Positions 16,178 through 25,084 of a stretch of 36,278 nucleotides of DNA are shown piece by piece (positions within the stretch are counted from its first letter, which is position 1; each line of letters starts with the position of its first letter). Source of the DNA: Phaeobacter sp. HF9A (GTDB lineage Bacteria > Pseudomonadota > Alphaproteobacteria > Rhodobacterales > Rhodobacteraceae). The stretch is taken from assembly GCF_011806385.1 (NCBI RefSeq), contig NZ_JAATOX010000028.1:1-36278 (forward strand), in the 5' to 3' direction. A model generated the notes under the pieces. The model made no database searches, was not told the origin of the DNA, and worked only from the letters and a program-made list of their open reading frames with translations. A program made the translations under genes and the position numbers.

Positions 16178-17481
16178 GCGGGCCCAATACCTCATGGTCT
16201 GTGCGCGGCTCGTTGATCGCCGGCATCCTCGGTCTGGTGATCCTGCTGGGCGGTTTTGGCTCCTGGGCGGTGTTTTCCTCGATCGCCGGGGCGGTGGTCA
16301 CCTCCGGGCGGATCGAGGTCGACCGCAACCGTCAGGTGGTGCAGCATATCGACGGCGGCGTGGTGGCCGAGATCCTGGTGGACGAGGGCGATCTGGTCGA
16401 GGCCGGTCAGGTGCTCCTGCGGCTGGATGCCACCGATCTGGCCTCGCAGCTGGTGATCACCGAAGGGCAATTGTTCGAGATGATGGCCCGGCGCGGACGG
16501 CTGGAGGCGGAACGCGACGAGGCCCAGGAGATCAGCTTTGATCCGCAGCTCCTGACGCTGGCGGGTCAGCGCCCCGAGGTGGCCGATCTGGTGCAGGGGC
16601 AGGAGCGATTGTTCCAGGCGCGGCGCGACTCCGTGCAGCGCGAAGCCGAACAGCTGGACAAACGCGCCGCCCAGATCAGGGAGCAGATCACCGGCGTGCA
16701 GGCCCAGCAGCTTGCCACCCGCCAGCAGCTGGAGCTGATCGCCGAAGAGCTGGGCAACCAGCAATCCCTGCTGGATCGCGGGCTGGCCCAGGCCTCGGTG
16801 GTGCTGAACCTGCGCCGCACCCAGGCCAATCTCGAAGGGCGGCTCGGCGAACTGATCGCCAGCGAGGCTCAGGCCAAGGGGCGCATTACCGAACTGGAAA
16901 TCGAGACCCTGAAGCTGGGCAATCAGCGCCGCGAAGAGGCGATCACCCGGCTGCGCGATCTGCGCTATCAGGAGCTGGAGCTGGCGGAAACCCGGCGCGC
17001 CACCCTGGAGCGGCTGAACCGGCTGGATATTCTGGCGCCGGTCTCCGGCGTGGTCTACGGGCTGGCGGTGCAGACGCCGCGCTCGGTGATCCGCCCGGCA
17101 GAGCCGCTTCTCTATCTGGTGCCGCAGGACCGGCCGCTGGTGGTGGCAACCCAGGTGGCGCCCACCGATATCGACCAGATCTTTGTCGGCCAGCCGGTCT
17201 CTATCCGCCTGCCCGCGCTGGACCAGCGACAGACGCCGGAGCTCTTTGGCACCGTCACCCAGGTCTCGGCCGATGCCTTTGTCGATGAGGCCACGGGCAG
17301 GTCCTATTACCGCGCCGAAATCCAGATGCGCCCGGGCGAGACCGATAAGCTCCCCAGGGGCACGGTGCTCATTCCCGGCATGCCGGTGGAAGGTTTCATC
17401 CGCACCGCCGAGCATTCGCCGCTGTCCTATCTGGTGAAACCGCTGGCAGATTATTTCATCCGCGCTTTCCGGGAGAACTAG
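16174..17481 (+). CDS. HlyD-family type I secretion periplasmic adaptor
   Basis: This 435-aa membrane fusion protein has one N-terminal membrane span (residues 11-35, LIAGILGLVILLGGFGSW). The lipoyl-type segment VQHIDGGVVAEILVDEGDLV is near 52-71. A long Gln/Glu/Arg-rich coiled coil spans about 100-270, and the C-terminal beta-barrel ends LVKPLADYFIRAFREN, typical of PrtE/HlyD. It bridges the inner-membrane ATPase to an outer-membrane TolC-type channel, which is not in the window. Its ATG overlaps the ABC gene stop (ATGA), so the two are made together. The RTX protein ending at 281 is a candidate substrate. Confidence 0.92.
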   Translation: MSGPNTSWSVRGSLIAGILGLVILLGGFGSWAVFSSIAGAVVTSGRIEVDRNRQVVQHIDGGVVAEILVDEGDLVEAGQVLLRLDATDLASQLVITEGQLFEMMARRGRLEAERDEAQEISFDPQLLTLAGQRPEVADLVQGQERLFQARRDSVQREAEQLDKRAAQIREQITGVQAQQLATRQQLELIAEELGNQQSLLDRGLAQASVVLNLRRTQANLEGRLGELIASEAQAKGRITELEIETLKLGNQRREEAITRLRDLRYQELELAETRRATLERLNRLDILAPVSGVVYGLAVQTPRSVIRPAEPLLYLVPQDRPLVVATQVAPTDIDQIFVGQPVSIRLPALDQRQTPELFGTVTQVSADAFVDEATGRSYYRAEIQMRPGETDKLPRGTVLIPGMPVEGFIRTAEHSPLSYLVKPLADYFIRAFREN

Positions 17482-17484
17482 CAG

Positions 17485-17510
17485 GAGGGTAGGCCTTTAC
17501 GCCTACCCTC
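17485..17510. terminator. Hairpin between convergent secretion adaptor and manC genes
   Basis: GAGGGTAGGC (17485-17494) and GCCTACCCTC (17501-17510) form a 10-bp stem with a 6-base loop. It starts four bases after the adaptor stop and overlaps the last bases of manC on the other strand. There is no T tract, but the position between convergent genes supports a terminator or transcript-end role. Confidence 0.6.
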
Positions 17511-18936
17511 TCGCGTAGATATCTTCGTAACGGACGATGTCATCCTCGCCCACATAAGCGCCGGTCTGCACCTCGATCAGCACCATCGGCAGCTTGCCGG
17601 GGTTTTCCATCCGGTGCACGGCCCCAAGGGGAATGTAGACGGATTGGTTTTCGGTCACCAGCCGCACCTCGTCATCCACGGTCACCTTTGCGGTGCCCTC
17701 CACCACGATCCAGTGTTCGGAGCGGTGGAAATGGCTCTGCAAGGAGAGGCTGGCGCCGGGGTGCACCTGAATGCGCTTGACCTGGAACCGCCCGCCAACC
17801 ACCAGGCTCTCGAACCAGCCCCAGGGGCGGTGCTCCTTGGGAAAGGCGGTGGCCTGGGCGGCGCCCTTGGCCTTCAGCGCAGAGACCGCCAGTTTCACAT
17901 CCTGGGCGCGGGATTTATCCGCCACCAGCACCGCGTCATTCATCGCCACCGCCATGATGCCCTCAAGCCCGATGCCGACCACTTCCAGCCCCTCGCTGTC
18001 CGAACGCAAAAGCGTATCGTGGCAGTCGATCGCCGTGGCGCCGGCGCTGGTCACCACGCCGTTGTCATCCGGGCCCAATTCACGCCAGACCGCATCCCAG
18101 CCGCCAAGATCAGACCAGGCCGCATCAAAGGGCACCACCGAGAGGTTCCTGGCCTTTTCCATCACCGCGTAATCGATCGAGATATCCTCAGCCTGGGCCC
18201 AGGGCTCCGGCGCCAGGCGCAGAAACCCCAGATCGACCTGCGCTTGGTCCAGTGCGGCCTGCACCGGCGCGACCAACGCGGGCGCATGGGCGGTGAAGGC
18301 GGCAATGATATCCCTGGCGGCAAAGAGGAAAATCCCGGCATTCCATTTGAAATTGCCCGCCGCCAGCATCTCGGCGGCGCGGGCGGCGTCGGGTTTTTCG
18401 ACAAATTGTTTCAGCGCCACCGGCGCGCCATCGGCATCGGGGGCGGCGGCCAGCTCCAGATAGCCATAGGCGGTTTCCGCATGGGTCGGGGTGATGCCAA
18501 AGGTGACCATCTGCCCCTCGGCCACCGCAGCCAGCCCTTGAGAGATGGCGGCGTGAAAGGCGGCAACATCGGGCACCACATGATCGGAGGGCGCCACCAG
18601 AAGCACCGCCTCGGGATCCTCTGCCTGCGCGCGCAGGGCGGCGGCCAGCACCGCCGGGGCAGTATTGCGCCCCTCCGGTTCGATCAGGATGGCGCCGGGG
18701 TCAATGCCCACCGCCTGCAATTGCTCGGTGACGATAAAGCGGAAATCGGAATTGGTCAGCACCAGCGGCGCGCCAAACGAAAGCCCCTCTGTCACGCCCG
18801 CCAGCCGTTTGGCCGAGGCCTGGAACAGGGTTTCCTCCCCCATCAAGGGCACAAACTGCTTGGGATAGCTTTTGCGCGACAGCGGCCAGAGCCGCGTGCC
18901 GGAGCCACCACATAAAAGTACTGGTGTAATGGTCAT
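17503..18936 (-). CDS. manC: Mannose-1-phosphate guanylyltransferase / mannose-6-phosphate isomerase (bifunctional type II)
   Basis: The 477-aa protein has an N-terminal nucleotidyltransferase with LLCGGSGTRLWPLSRKSYPKQF (7-28) and VAPSDHV. A C-terminal cupin begins near residue 365 (RPWGWFESLVVGGRFQVKRI) and contains the metal-binding QSHFHRSEHWIVVEGTA region. This layout is the bifunctional XanB/AlgA/ManC type, making GDP-mannose. ATG 18936 is preceded by AAGGA. GDP-mannose feeds mannose or fucose-type residues of exopolysaccharide. The gene stands alone, convergent with the secretion operon and downstream of the dehydrogenase gene on the same strand with a 92-base gap. Confidence 0.93.
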   Translation of the reverse strand: MTITPVLLCGGSGTRLWPLSRKSYPKQFVPLMGEETLFQASAKRLAGVTEGLSFGAPLVLTNSDFRFIVTEQLQAVGIDPGAILIEPEGRNTAPAVLAAALRAQAEDPEAVLLVAPSDHVVPDVAAFHAAISQGLAAVAEGQMVTFGITPTHAETAYGYLELAAAPDADGAPVALKQFVEKPDAARAAEMLAAGNFKWNAGIFLFAARDIIAAFTAHAPALVAPVQAALDQAQVDLGFLRLAPEPWAQAEDISIDYAVMEKARNLSVVPFDAAWSDLGGWDAVWRELGPDDNGVVTSAGATAIDCHDTLLRSDSEGLEVVGIGLEGIMAVAMNDAVLVADKSRAQDVKLAVSALKAKGAAQATAFPKEHRPWGWFESLVVGGRFQVKRIQVHPGASLSLQSHFHRSEHWIVVEGTAKVTVDDEVRLVTENQSVYIPLGAVHRMENPGKLPMVLIEVQTGAYVGEDDIVRYEDIYARG

Positions 18937-19028
18937 GTCCTATCCTTGGTTCATCTGCCGCGCGGGCAGTCCCAGCATATTCCAAATCGTGTGAGAGGGA
19001 GGGCACAATTATCCAAAGGCATGATTTA

Positions 19029-20195
19029 CTAGTCCGCGCCAAAGAGATCGCGGGTGAAGACCTTGTCGGCCACATCGGCAATCTCGTCACTCAGCCGGTT
19101 GGCGACGATCAGCTCTGCCTCCGCCTTGAAGGCCTCAAGATCGCGGATCACCCGGCTGTGGAAGAAGTGATCTTCCTCCAGCACGGGTTCGTAGACGATG
19201 ACCTCGACGCCCTTGGCCTTCAGCCGTTTCATGATGCCTTGGATCGACGACTGGCGGAAATTATCCGAACCCGCCTTCATCACCAGCCGGTGGATGCCGA
19301 CCACCCTGGCGCCGCGCATCAGGATCTGATCTGACAAGAAATCCTTGCGGGTGCGGTTGGCATCGACAATGGCGCGAATGAGGTTCTGCGGCACGTGGTT
19401 ATAGTTCGCCAAGAGCTGCTTGGTGTCCTTGGGCAGGCAATAGCCGCCATAGCCAAAGGAGGGGTTGTTGTAATGGCTGCCGATCCTCGGATCGAGGCTG
19501 ATGCCCTCGATGATCTGGCGGGAGTCCATGCCACCGGCCATGGCATAGCTATCGAGCTCGTTGAAAAACGCCACCCGCATGGCAAGATAGGTATTGGCAA
19601 AAAGCTTGATCGCCTCGGCTTCATCCGGGTCGGTAAAGAGGATCTCGACCTCTGTTTCCTCGGCGCCCTGCAACAGAAGATCGGCAAAGATACGCGCCCG
19701 TTCGGAACGTTCGCCGACGATGATGCGGCTGGGGTGCAGGTTGTCATAAAGCGCGCGCCCCTCGCGCAGGAACTCGGGGGAGAAGATCACCTGATCGGTC
19801 TCCAGCCGGCGGCGCAGATCGCGCACATAACCCACCGGGATGGTGGATTTGATGACGATGGTGGCGCCGGGGTTTACCGCGATCACATCCTTGATCACCG
19901 CTTCGACGCTGGAGGTGTCAAAATAATTGGTCTTGGGGTCGTAATTCGTCGGCGTGGCGACAATCACATAGGCGGCATCCGCATAGGCGGCGCTGGCATT
20001 TGTGGTCGCCGAAAGCCGGAGGTCCCGATGGCTCAGGAAGTCTTCGAGCTCGGCATCGACGATGGGGCATTGGCCGCCATTGACCATCTGCACCCGGGTC
20101 TCGGAGACATCGACCGCCGTGACCTCATTGTTCTGGGCCAACAGAACGGCATTGGAGAGCCCCACATAGCCGAGACCGGCAACGGCGATTTTCAT
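19029..20195 (-). CDS. ugd: UDP-glucose 6-dehydrogenase
   Basis: At 388 aa this matches the short Ugd class (E. coli Ugd is 388). NAD-binding [15 protein letters not shown] (7-21), SPEFLREG (139-146), Lys198/Asn201 in [11 protein letters not shown] and the catalytic Cys253 in [12 protein letters not shown] are all present. It oxidises UDP-glucose twice to UDP-glucuronate, an acidic building block of capsules. AAAGGATACTC precedes ATG 20195. Related enzymes oxidise other UDP-sugars, but the short length and motifs favour UDP-glucose. It is the gene closest to repA and points the same way. Confidence 0.9.
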   Translation of the reverse strand: MKIAVAGLGYVGLSNAVLLAQNNEVTAVDVSETRVQMVNGGQCPIVDAELEDFLSHRDLRLSATTNASAAYADAAYVIVATPTNYDPKTNYFDTSSVEAVIKDVIAVNPGATIVIKSTIPVGYVRDLRRRLETDQVIFSPEFLREGRALYDNLHPSRIIVGERSERARIFADLLLQGAEETEVEILFTDPDEAEAIKLFANTYLAMRVAFFNELDSYAMAGGMDSRQIIEGISLDPRIGSHYNNPSFGYGGYCLPKDTKQLLANYNHVPQNLIRAIVDANRTRKDFLSDQILMRGARVVGIHRLVMKAGSDNFRQSSIQGIMKRLKAKGVEVIVYEPVLEEDHFFHSRVIRDLEAFKAEAELIVANRLSDEIADVADKVFTRDLFGAD

Positions 20196-20484
20196 GAGTA
20201 TCCTTTCGCTCCTTCAATTCCTGTATCCGATGCGCGTCCCGCGCCCGGAAGAGAATGGACCGGCCTTCATCACATCCTCACGTCGGTCGCATCGACATAT
20301 CAACCAGGGCTTCATCAAGTATTATCTGTCGATAAAGCCTCTCGTGATCTCTGGACCTGTGTAGGCGGCTCAGAGAAAAAAAACCAGCTAGAAGAAGCGC
20401 GCCCGTTGCTCCGCTCACTGCTGAAAAACGGACATAACGACGAAAGAGCATTCATGCGAAGGACAAGCCGCTCCGCCCCTCCTC
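20196..20484. promoter_or_regulatory. Gap between repA and the UDP-glucose dehydrogenase gene
   Basis: No gene is evident in these 289 bases. A short palindrome TATC-TGTC-GATA (20323-20334) lies about 130 bases upstream of the dehydrogenase start and could be an operator. An eight-A run is at about 20375. The repA end shows no clear hairpin terminator, so readthrough from repA is possible. Confidence 0.35.
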
Positions 20485-21501
20485 TCAGGAAAAGGCGCCA
20501 TCCTTCCTGCGCTTCCTCACCCAGCCCAAAAACGCCGCATCGGGCTTCCTCAGCCGGGGCGCGCCGGTGCGGGCCCAGACCGCCCGCCAGTCGGCCTCCA
20601 GCGCGTGCACATCCATGCCCGGCATCAGGCGGCGGGCCTCTTCGCGGGCCTCTTCGCTGACCGTGGGCGGCGCGCTCTCCACCAATCTGTGTTTCTGGGC
20701 AAAGCGGATGAGATCGCCCGGCAGCTCCGAGATTTCGTAATCCGGCAGCGGCTGGCTTTGGATCATATCGCGGATCATCTTGCGAAACACCCGGCGCGGG
20801 CTGGCGGAGCCGGATTTCTTCAAGAGCGTCTCCACCGAGATCTGCCAGCTGTCCTGGCGACCGCAGTGCTTGCGGGCCAGCTCGTAGATGCGCCGCTCCA
20901 AGGGTTTGCGCAGCCGGAAATAATCGCGGCTCAAGGTCAGCACCGATTTTGACAGCACCGCACGATAGAGCCAGTCCGACAGCGTCACCGCCACCGAGAC
21001 CATGCGACCACCGCGTGCCTTCCTCACGATCTCCCAGCTCTCGATCAGGCCAAAGCCCGAGGTCACCTCATGGCCGCCGGTGGTGATATTGGTGGTGATA
21101 CGCGTCCCCGCCAGCCGTTCAAAGGCTTCGCGCAGGCGGCGATAGGCATCGCCCGAGGTTTCGCGATTGCAGGCCACCAGAAGATCATGCGCGGTCAGAT
21201 GCAGGGTGCGAGAAACCTGACGGCCCGCGTTCAGCGCCGCCATCAGCTGGCTGACGCAGAAGATCAGGATATCCTTGTCATGGATCGTCGCCAGCCCCTT
21301 GACCGAAGGGGTCACGGTGATCTCGGCGCCGTTGTGTTCGTAATTCAGGATGCGCCGGTCCGGTCGGGTGCCTAGCGAGAACAACGGATGCTCCATCGAC
21401 GCCAGGTCATTCTTCGGCATCGCATCAAAGATATCACAGAGGAAATAGGCCCCCTGCCCTTCCGGCGGATATCCCGCTGCGGCGGTGCTGATGCCCGTCA
21501 T
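20485..21501 (-). CDS. repA: RepA-type plasmid replication initiator
   Basis: The 338-aa protein resembles the RepA initiators of alphaproteobacterial plasmids. HPLFSLGTRPDRRILNYEHNG (residues 38-58), TVTPSVKGLATIHDKDILIF (62-81), the winged-helix-like RLREAFERLAGTRITTN and LSRDYFRLRKPLERRIYELARKHCG are conserved-looking parts. The C-terminus is basic (RKRRKDGAFS). It would bind the iterons just upstream and open the origin. ATG 21501 has AGGA eight bases upstream. Divergence from parA with the iteron region between them is the usual layout. I infer the RepA-I compatibility type from the rhamnose-operon context; sequence typing was not possible here. Confidence 0.88.
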   Translation of the reverse strand: MTGISTAAAGYPPEGQGAYFLCDIFDAMPKNDLASMEHPLFSLGTRPDRRILNYEHNGAEITVTPSVKGLATIHDKDILIFCVSQLMAALNAGRQVSRTLHLTAHDLLVACNRETSGDAYRRLREAFERLAGTRITTNITTGGHEVTSGFGLIESWEIVRKARGGRMVSVAVTLSDWLYRAVLSKSVLTLSRDYFRLRKPLERRIYELARKHCGRQDSWQISVETLLKKSGSASPRRVFRKMIRDMIQSQPLPDYEISELPGDLIRFAQKHRLVESAPPTVSEEAREEARRLMPGMDVHALEADWRAVWARTGAPRLRKPDAAFLGWVRKRRKDGAFS

Positions 21502-21580
21502 GATCTTGTCCTGCTGCTCAATATCGCCCGGGGATTAGCCCCCCGAGTCATTCGTGGTTTTGATTACACCCATCCTAAGG

Positions 21581-21776
21581 TTATCCACAGAGGCGCACAA
21601 CGGGGGTTCAGAGTCAGCAGATCGGGGGTTCGGAGTCATTCTATCGGGGTTTCAGAGTCGGTGAGCCGGAAAATTGGCCCCAAACCCCCAATAAAAAAGG
21701 ACTTTGCCACGCGCGGTGATCTGCCTTAACAGTAAATAACACATATATAACATCACAAAAAAATATGACGGCCTAG
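21581..21776. other. Putative replication origin (oriV): DnaA box, three 22-bp iterons, AT-rich tract
   Basis: A perfect DnaA box TTATCCACA is at 21581-21589. Three direct repeats follow with an exact 22-base period. Their cores are GGGGGTTCAGAGTC (21602), GGGGGTTCGGAGTC (21624) and GGGGTTTCAGAGTC (21646). Beyond them, 21663-21774 becomes AT-rich (AATAAAAAAGG, TAAATAACACATATATAACATC, AAAAAAATATG), a likely unwinding element. The block lies between divergent repA and parA, directly upstream of repA, where an iteron origin is expected. Confidence 0.82.
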
Positions 21777-21862
21777 GCACAGGCCCAAAATGCCCCGCTG
21801 CCCCCCCCCTGCAAGCCTCGGATTTGCTTAGAAAATTCAAGAGGGGTCATCATAATGCTTCC

Positions 21863-21904
21863 ATGTATCGCCTTTTGTGGTATCTTGTGAAAAAGGCGAT
21901 ACAT
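21863..21904. promoter_or_regulatory. Inverted repeat upstream of parA (candidate parS or partition operator)
   Basis: ATGTATCGCCTTTT (21863-21876) and AAAAGGCGATACAT (21891-21904) form a perfect 14-bp inverted repeat with a 14-base spacer, 63 bases before parA. Such palindromes near par genes commonly act as the centromere or as the autoregulation site. Which protein binds it is inferred. Confidence 0.6.
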
Positions 21905-21967
21905 CGGCGGGTGTTCCGACACAGGCAGGACAATCCCCACCGCTTTCACACATGAGGCAGAGGCAGC

Positions 21968-23377
21968 ATGGCCAAAGATATCCACAGCAAGGCAGGCCCC
22001 GCCCTGCCCCCCTATTTCAACATTGATCCCGACGCGGCCCTGGCCGAACTGGACCAGCCCACCGATACCGCGCGCTTTGCCGAGATCGCCGAAGGCTGTG
22101 CCCGGGGCCGCGCCGATCTGGCCAGTCGTGGCCTCAATGAGGAGGGGTCGAAATCCCTCCGCCTGTTCTCCACCTGGGAGATCACCCGCTATCTGATCCC
22201 CGTCGCCCAGGCGCATTTCCGGCGGGTGCTGAAGGCCAACCCGGATCTGCCCCAAGGGCGGTCGGAAACCGAGGGCGGCGCCAAATGGTTCACCCTGGAT
22301 GAGGTGCTGCGGCTCCGGGCCTTTTTTGCCGCCCAGGGCTCCAAGGCCAAGAACTACCTGCCCTACCGCCCCGAGGGGCTCGCCGCCAAACTCGTCGCGG
22401 TGGCGAACTTCAAGGGCGGCGTCGGCAAGACCTCGACCGCGGCGCATCTGGCAATGTCGGCGGCGCTGGATGGCTACAAGGTTCTGGTGATTGATCTGGA
22501 CAGCCAGGGGTCGATGACGTCGATCTTTGGCGGCAAGGTCGAGGACGAATGGCAAACCGCCTTTCCGCTGCTGGCGCGTCATTACGGCGAACATCTGCGG
22601 CTGGAAAACCAGCGCCGTCTGGACCGGGGCGACGCGCCGCAGCCCTTGGACGAAAGCCTGACGGCGGCGATGGAGATGACCGCGCAGGACGTGATCCAAT
22701 CCACCCACTGGCCCAATATCGACCTCATCGGCGCCCAGCTGAACCTCTATTGGGCCGAGTTCCAGATCCCGGTTTGGCGCATGGCCGCGCGCTCCTGGAA
22801 GCTCTGGGATGCGCTCACCGACCGGCTGGAGGCCGACGGGGTGCTCGACCAATATGACGTGGTCTTTATCGACACGCCGCCGGCACTTGGCTACCTCACC
22901 ATCAACGGGCTCTCGGCCGCCGATATCCTGCTGGTGCCGATGGGGGCGTCTTTCCTGGAATTTGATTCCACCGGCCGCTTCTTTGACATGCTGCATTCCA
23001 CCTTTGCCTCGATCGAGGAGGGCGAGAACCTCGCCGCGCGCGCGCTGGGGCGGCCTGAGATCGGTTTTGAATGGGACGCGGTGCGGGCGGTGATCACCCG
23101 CTATGACAGCGCCCAGCAGGGCGAGCTGGCCGGGCTGGTGCAGGCCTATATGGGCCCGACCCTGTCGCCGCACCGGCAGGATTACACCGCGCTGATTGGT
23201 CAGGCGGGCGAGCAGGTCAATGGCATCTACGAGGCGGATTATCGCGACTTCAACCGCGAGACCTATGCCCGCGGGCGCGAGACCTTTGATGCGACCTATG
23301 CCGCCTTCAAGCGATTGCTGACCGGCGTCTGGCGGCGCGAGGAACTGGCGTTGCAACAAGAGCGCGCGGCCTCCTGA
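21968..23377 (+). CDS. parA: ParA-type plasmid partition ATPase
   Basis: The 469-aa protein has a long N-terminal region (1-145) with a helix-turn-helix-like, MerR-style part (WFTLDEVLRLRAFF near 100), as in type Ia ParA proteins that also repress their operon. The deviant Walker A motif NFKGGVGKTSTAAHLA is near residue 150. LVIDLDSQGSMTSIF and VFIDTPPALGYLTINGL are the A' and B motifs. The C-terminal 100 residues contain alternating acidic and basic stretches. It drives plasmid segregation together with ParB. AGAGG precedes ATG 21968. A 66-base gap separates it from parB. Confidence 0.93.
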   Translation: MAKDIHSKAGPALPPYFNIDPDAALAELDQPTDTARFAEIAEGCARGRADLASRGLNEEGSKSLRLFSTWEITRYLIPVAQAHFRRVLKANPDLPQGRSETEGGAKWFTLDEVLRLRAFFAAQGSKAKNYLPYRPEGLAAKLVAVANFKGGVGKTSTAAHLAMSAALDGYKVLVIDLDSQGSMTSIFGGKVEDEWQTAFPLLARHYGEHLRLENQRRLDRGDAPQPLDESLTAAMEMTAQDVIQSTHWPNIDLIGAQLNLYWAEFQIPVWRMAARSWKLWDALTDRLEADGVLDQYDVVFIDTPPALGYLTINGLSAADILLVPMGASFLEFDSTGRFFDMLHSTFASIEEGENLAARALGRPEIGFEWDAVRAVITRYDSAQQGELAGLVQAYMGPTLSPHRQDYTALIGQAGEQVNGIYEADYRDFNRETYARGRETFDATYAAFKRLLTGVWRREELALQQERAAS

Positions 23378-23443
23378 GGCCATGTTGAGACAAGGCTGCG
23401 AGACTGGCCCATGCCCCGCCGCTGATGAGCAAGGACGACGAGA

Positions 23444-24595
23444 ATGGCAAAACGCAAACGGCTGACCCCCGCCCAACCCACCTATCTGAGCGCGGCGGAA
23501 CGGGCCGCCGCCACCCCGAGCCCCGCGCCCGGTCTCAGCAAGGGCGTGTCGGTCGGGGCCGCGCCGATCGCCCAGGTCGCCTCTGACACCGCCGCCGCCG
23601 CCGCGCTGGAGGAGCTCTCCGGCGTTTTGGAAAATGCCCGCGCCAGGGGGCTGATGATCACCGAGATCCCGCTGGAGGCGATCGACGAGACCTATCTGGT
23701 GCGCGACCGGGTGGTGCAGAACGAAGAAGACATGCTGGCGCTGATGGCCTCGATTCACAGCCGCGGCCAGCAGACGCCGATCGAAGTGGTGGCGCTGGAG
23801 CAGCCGCAGGGCGGGCATAGCCATGGTCTGATTTCCGGCTGGCGCCGCCTGACCGCGCTGCGCCGTCTCGCCGCCGAGACCCCGGATCCGGTCACCACGG
23901 TCAAGGCGCTGATCGTGACCCCCGCCAGCGCGGCGGATGCCTATCTGTCGATGGTCGAGGAAAACGAGATCCGGGTGAACCTCAGCCATTATGAACGCGC
24001 CCGCATCGCCATGCGCGCGCTGGAGGAGGGCGTCTTTCCCGATCAAAGAAAGGCTCTATTGGGCCTGTTTGGCAATGTTTCACGCGCCAAACGCTCCAAG
24101 ATCGCCAGCTTTGTCACGCTGGTTTCAGCCCTCGATGAGGCGCTGCGCTTCCCCACCGCAATTCCCGAAAAGTTGGGCCTGGGGCTGGCGCATCTCCTTG
24201 AGAAGGATCCCAGCTTCGGCCCCCATCTGCTGGAGCGCCTGCGCGCCTCGGCGCCTGCCGATGCGGTGGAAGAGATGACGGTTTTGAACGGCGCGATGAC
24301 GGCGCGAAACATGGTTCTAAATGAGCGTTTAGAGTCTGATAAAGATGTGCCTGCGGTGCTTCGGGTCCAGCCCCCTGCCCCCGTGAACCCGCCACAGGCT
24401 GCCGCTCCATCTCCGGTGCAGATGCCCCCGCGCAGCCAGGCCGCGGCGCCGCTCTCATCGGAACGGGTCATGCTCAATATCGCTCCGGGCCTGCGCCTGT
24501 CCTTTGCCGAGGAGGCCGGAACCATCGAGCTGAGCGGCGAGGCGGTGACAGCGGATCTGATGACAGAGCTCAAAGTCTGGCTCTCCCGCCGCTGA
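23444..24595 (+). CDS. parB: ParB-type plasmid partition protein
   Basis: This 383-aa protein has a ParB/Spo0J N-terminal domain: EIPLEAIDETYLVRDR, MLALMASIHSRGQQTPIEVV and GLISGWRRLTALRRL (a variant of the usual GERRxxA box), near residues 80-150. A central helix-turn-helix includes ENEIRVNLSHYERARIAMRAL (about 172-192) and FGNVSRAKRSKIASFVTLV. A Pro/Ala-rich linker precedes a C-terminal dimerisation-like end (LSFAEEAGTIELSGE). It binds parS and loads ParA. AAGGA lies eight bases before ATG 23444. The C-terminal third is less conserved-looking than the rest. Confidence 0.9.
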   Translation: MAKRKRLTPAQPTYLSAAERAAATPSPAPGLSKGVSVGAAPIAQVASDTAAAAALEELSGVLENARARGLMITEIPLEAIDETYLVRDRVVQNEEDMLALMASIHSRGQQTPIEVVALEQPQGGHSHGLISGWRRLTALRRLAAETPDPVTTVKALIVTPASAADAYLSMVEENEIRVNLSHYERARIAMRALEEGVFPDQRKALLGLFGNVSRAKRSKIASFVTLVSALDEALRFPTAIPEKLGLGLAHLLEKDPSFGPHLLERLRASAPADAVEEMTVLNGAMTARNMVLNERLESDKDVPAVLRVQPPAPVNPPQAAAPSPVQMPPRSQAAAPLSSERVMLNIAPGLRLSFAEEAGTIELSGEAVTADLMTELKVWLSRR

Positions 24596-24817
24596 CCCTC
24601 CGTTTCCTGCGATCTTTGCGACGCGCCTCATTGGCCCAACCGCCCCGAACGTGCACAGATGGGGGTTGTGAGGAACACAAGGAGAACGCACGATGCAGTG
24701 ACCATTCGCTGCGCGTTGTTTGAAGAGGTGGGATGCGGGACAAACCGGGCTTTCGCTGCTGTCGCACCAATGGCTGCTTCATGGCTTTAAGTCGATGCAG
24801 CATGTACCAGTGTTTTA
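24596..24817. other. Gap after parB, no gene recognised
   Basis: These 222 bases hold no supportable gene. A good AAGGAG at 24677-24682 is followed by ATG CAG TGA, a three-codon frame that is probably decay. The region ends at an IS6-type inverted repeat, so it marks the boundary between the plasmid backbone and the insertion-sequence mosaic. Confidence 0.4.
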
Positions 24818-25022
24818 GGCTTTGTTGCACAAATCATCTAAAGGCCGGAGTTCCCCTTTTCCCGGCCGGATTTATCCTACGGCCTCTGTGACGGGTATCT
24901 GTAACGATCCTTTTTGGCACGAAGCCCCAGCGTTTCATCACCTTGACCAAAAGTCGCCTTGCCGCGCGCTTGTCTCGCTTGGACTGCAGAATTTTTGTAA
25001 CCGTCCGGCCTGCCCGCACTGA
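24818..25022 (-). mobile_element. IS6-family remnant (terminal repeat plus middle of transposase)
   Basis: GGCTTTGTTGCACAAATC at 24818-24835 is the terminal repeat of an IS6-type element. On the minus strand, 24905-25005 reads ILQSKRDKRAARRLLVKVM then KRWGFVPKRIVTD, the centre of an IS6 DDE transposase up to its second catalytic Asp. After that Asp the frame jumps to unrelated terminal sequence, so the C-terminal half was deleted internally. The N-terminal half is missing too. It is inactive. IS66 sequence abuts on the right. Confidence 0.75.
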
Positions 25023-25043
25023 CGGTGATCGTTAGTGAGGGAT

Positions 25044-25071
25044 AATGTCCATTAGCGAACAAATGGACATT
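25044..25071. repeat. Perfect 10-bp inverted repeat ahead of the IS66 tnpA gene
   Basis: AATGTCCATT (25044-25053) and AATGGACATT (25062-25071) pair around an 8-base loop, just before the GGAG ribosome site and ATG of tnpA. It could block translation of read-through transcripts or be an operator. IS66 terminal repeats themselves were not identified. Confidence 0.55.
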
Positions 25072-25084
25072 GCCGGAGTGGAAC

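Noticed and set aside
17614-18915. 433-aa plus-strand frame and a similar 418-aa one at 10817-12073
   Set aside because: Antisense shadows of manC and of rmlD/rmlB; no ribosome site or recognisable domain.
21602-21660. CRISPR array
   Set aside because: The three repeats are short (14-bp core), exactly 22 bases apart and next to a DnaA box and repA, so they are iterons. No CRISPR-like array or cas gene was seen elsewhere.
21773-24046. 757-aa open frame on the minus strand
   Set aside because: It is antisense to parA and parB and also crosses the AT-rich origin edge; low-complexity Gly/Arg/His composition and no motifs.
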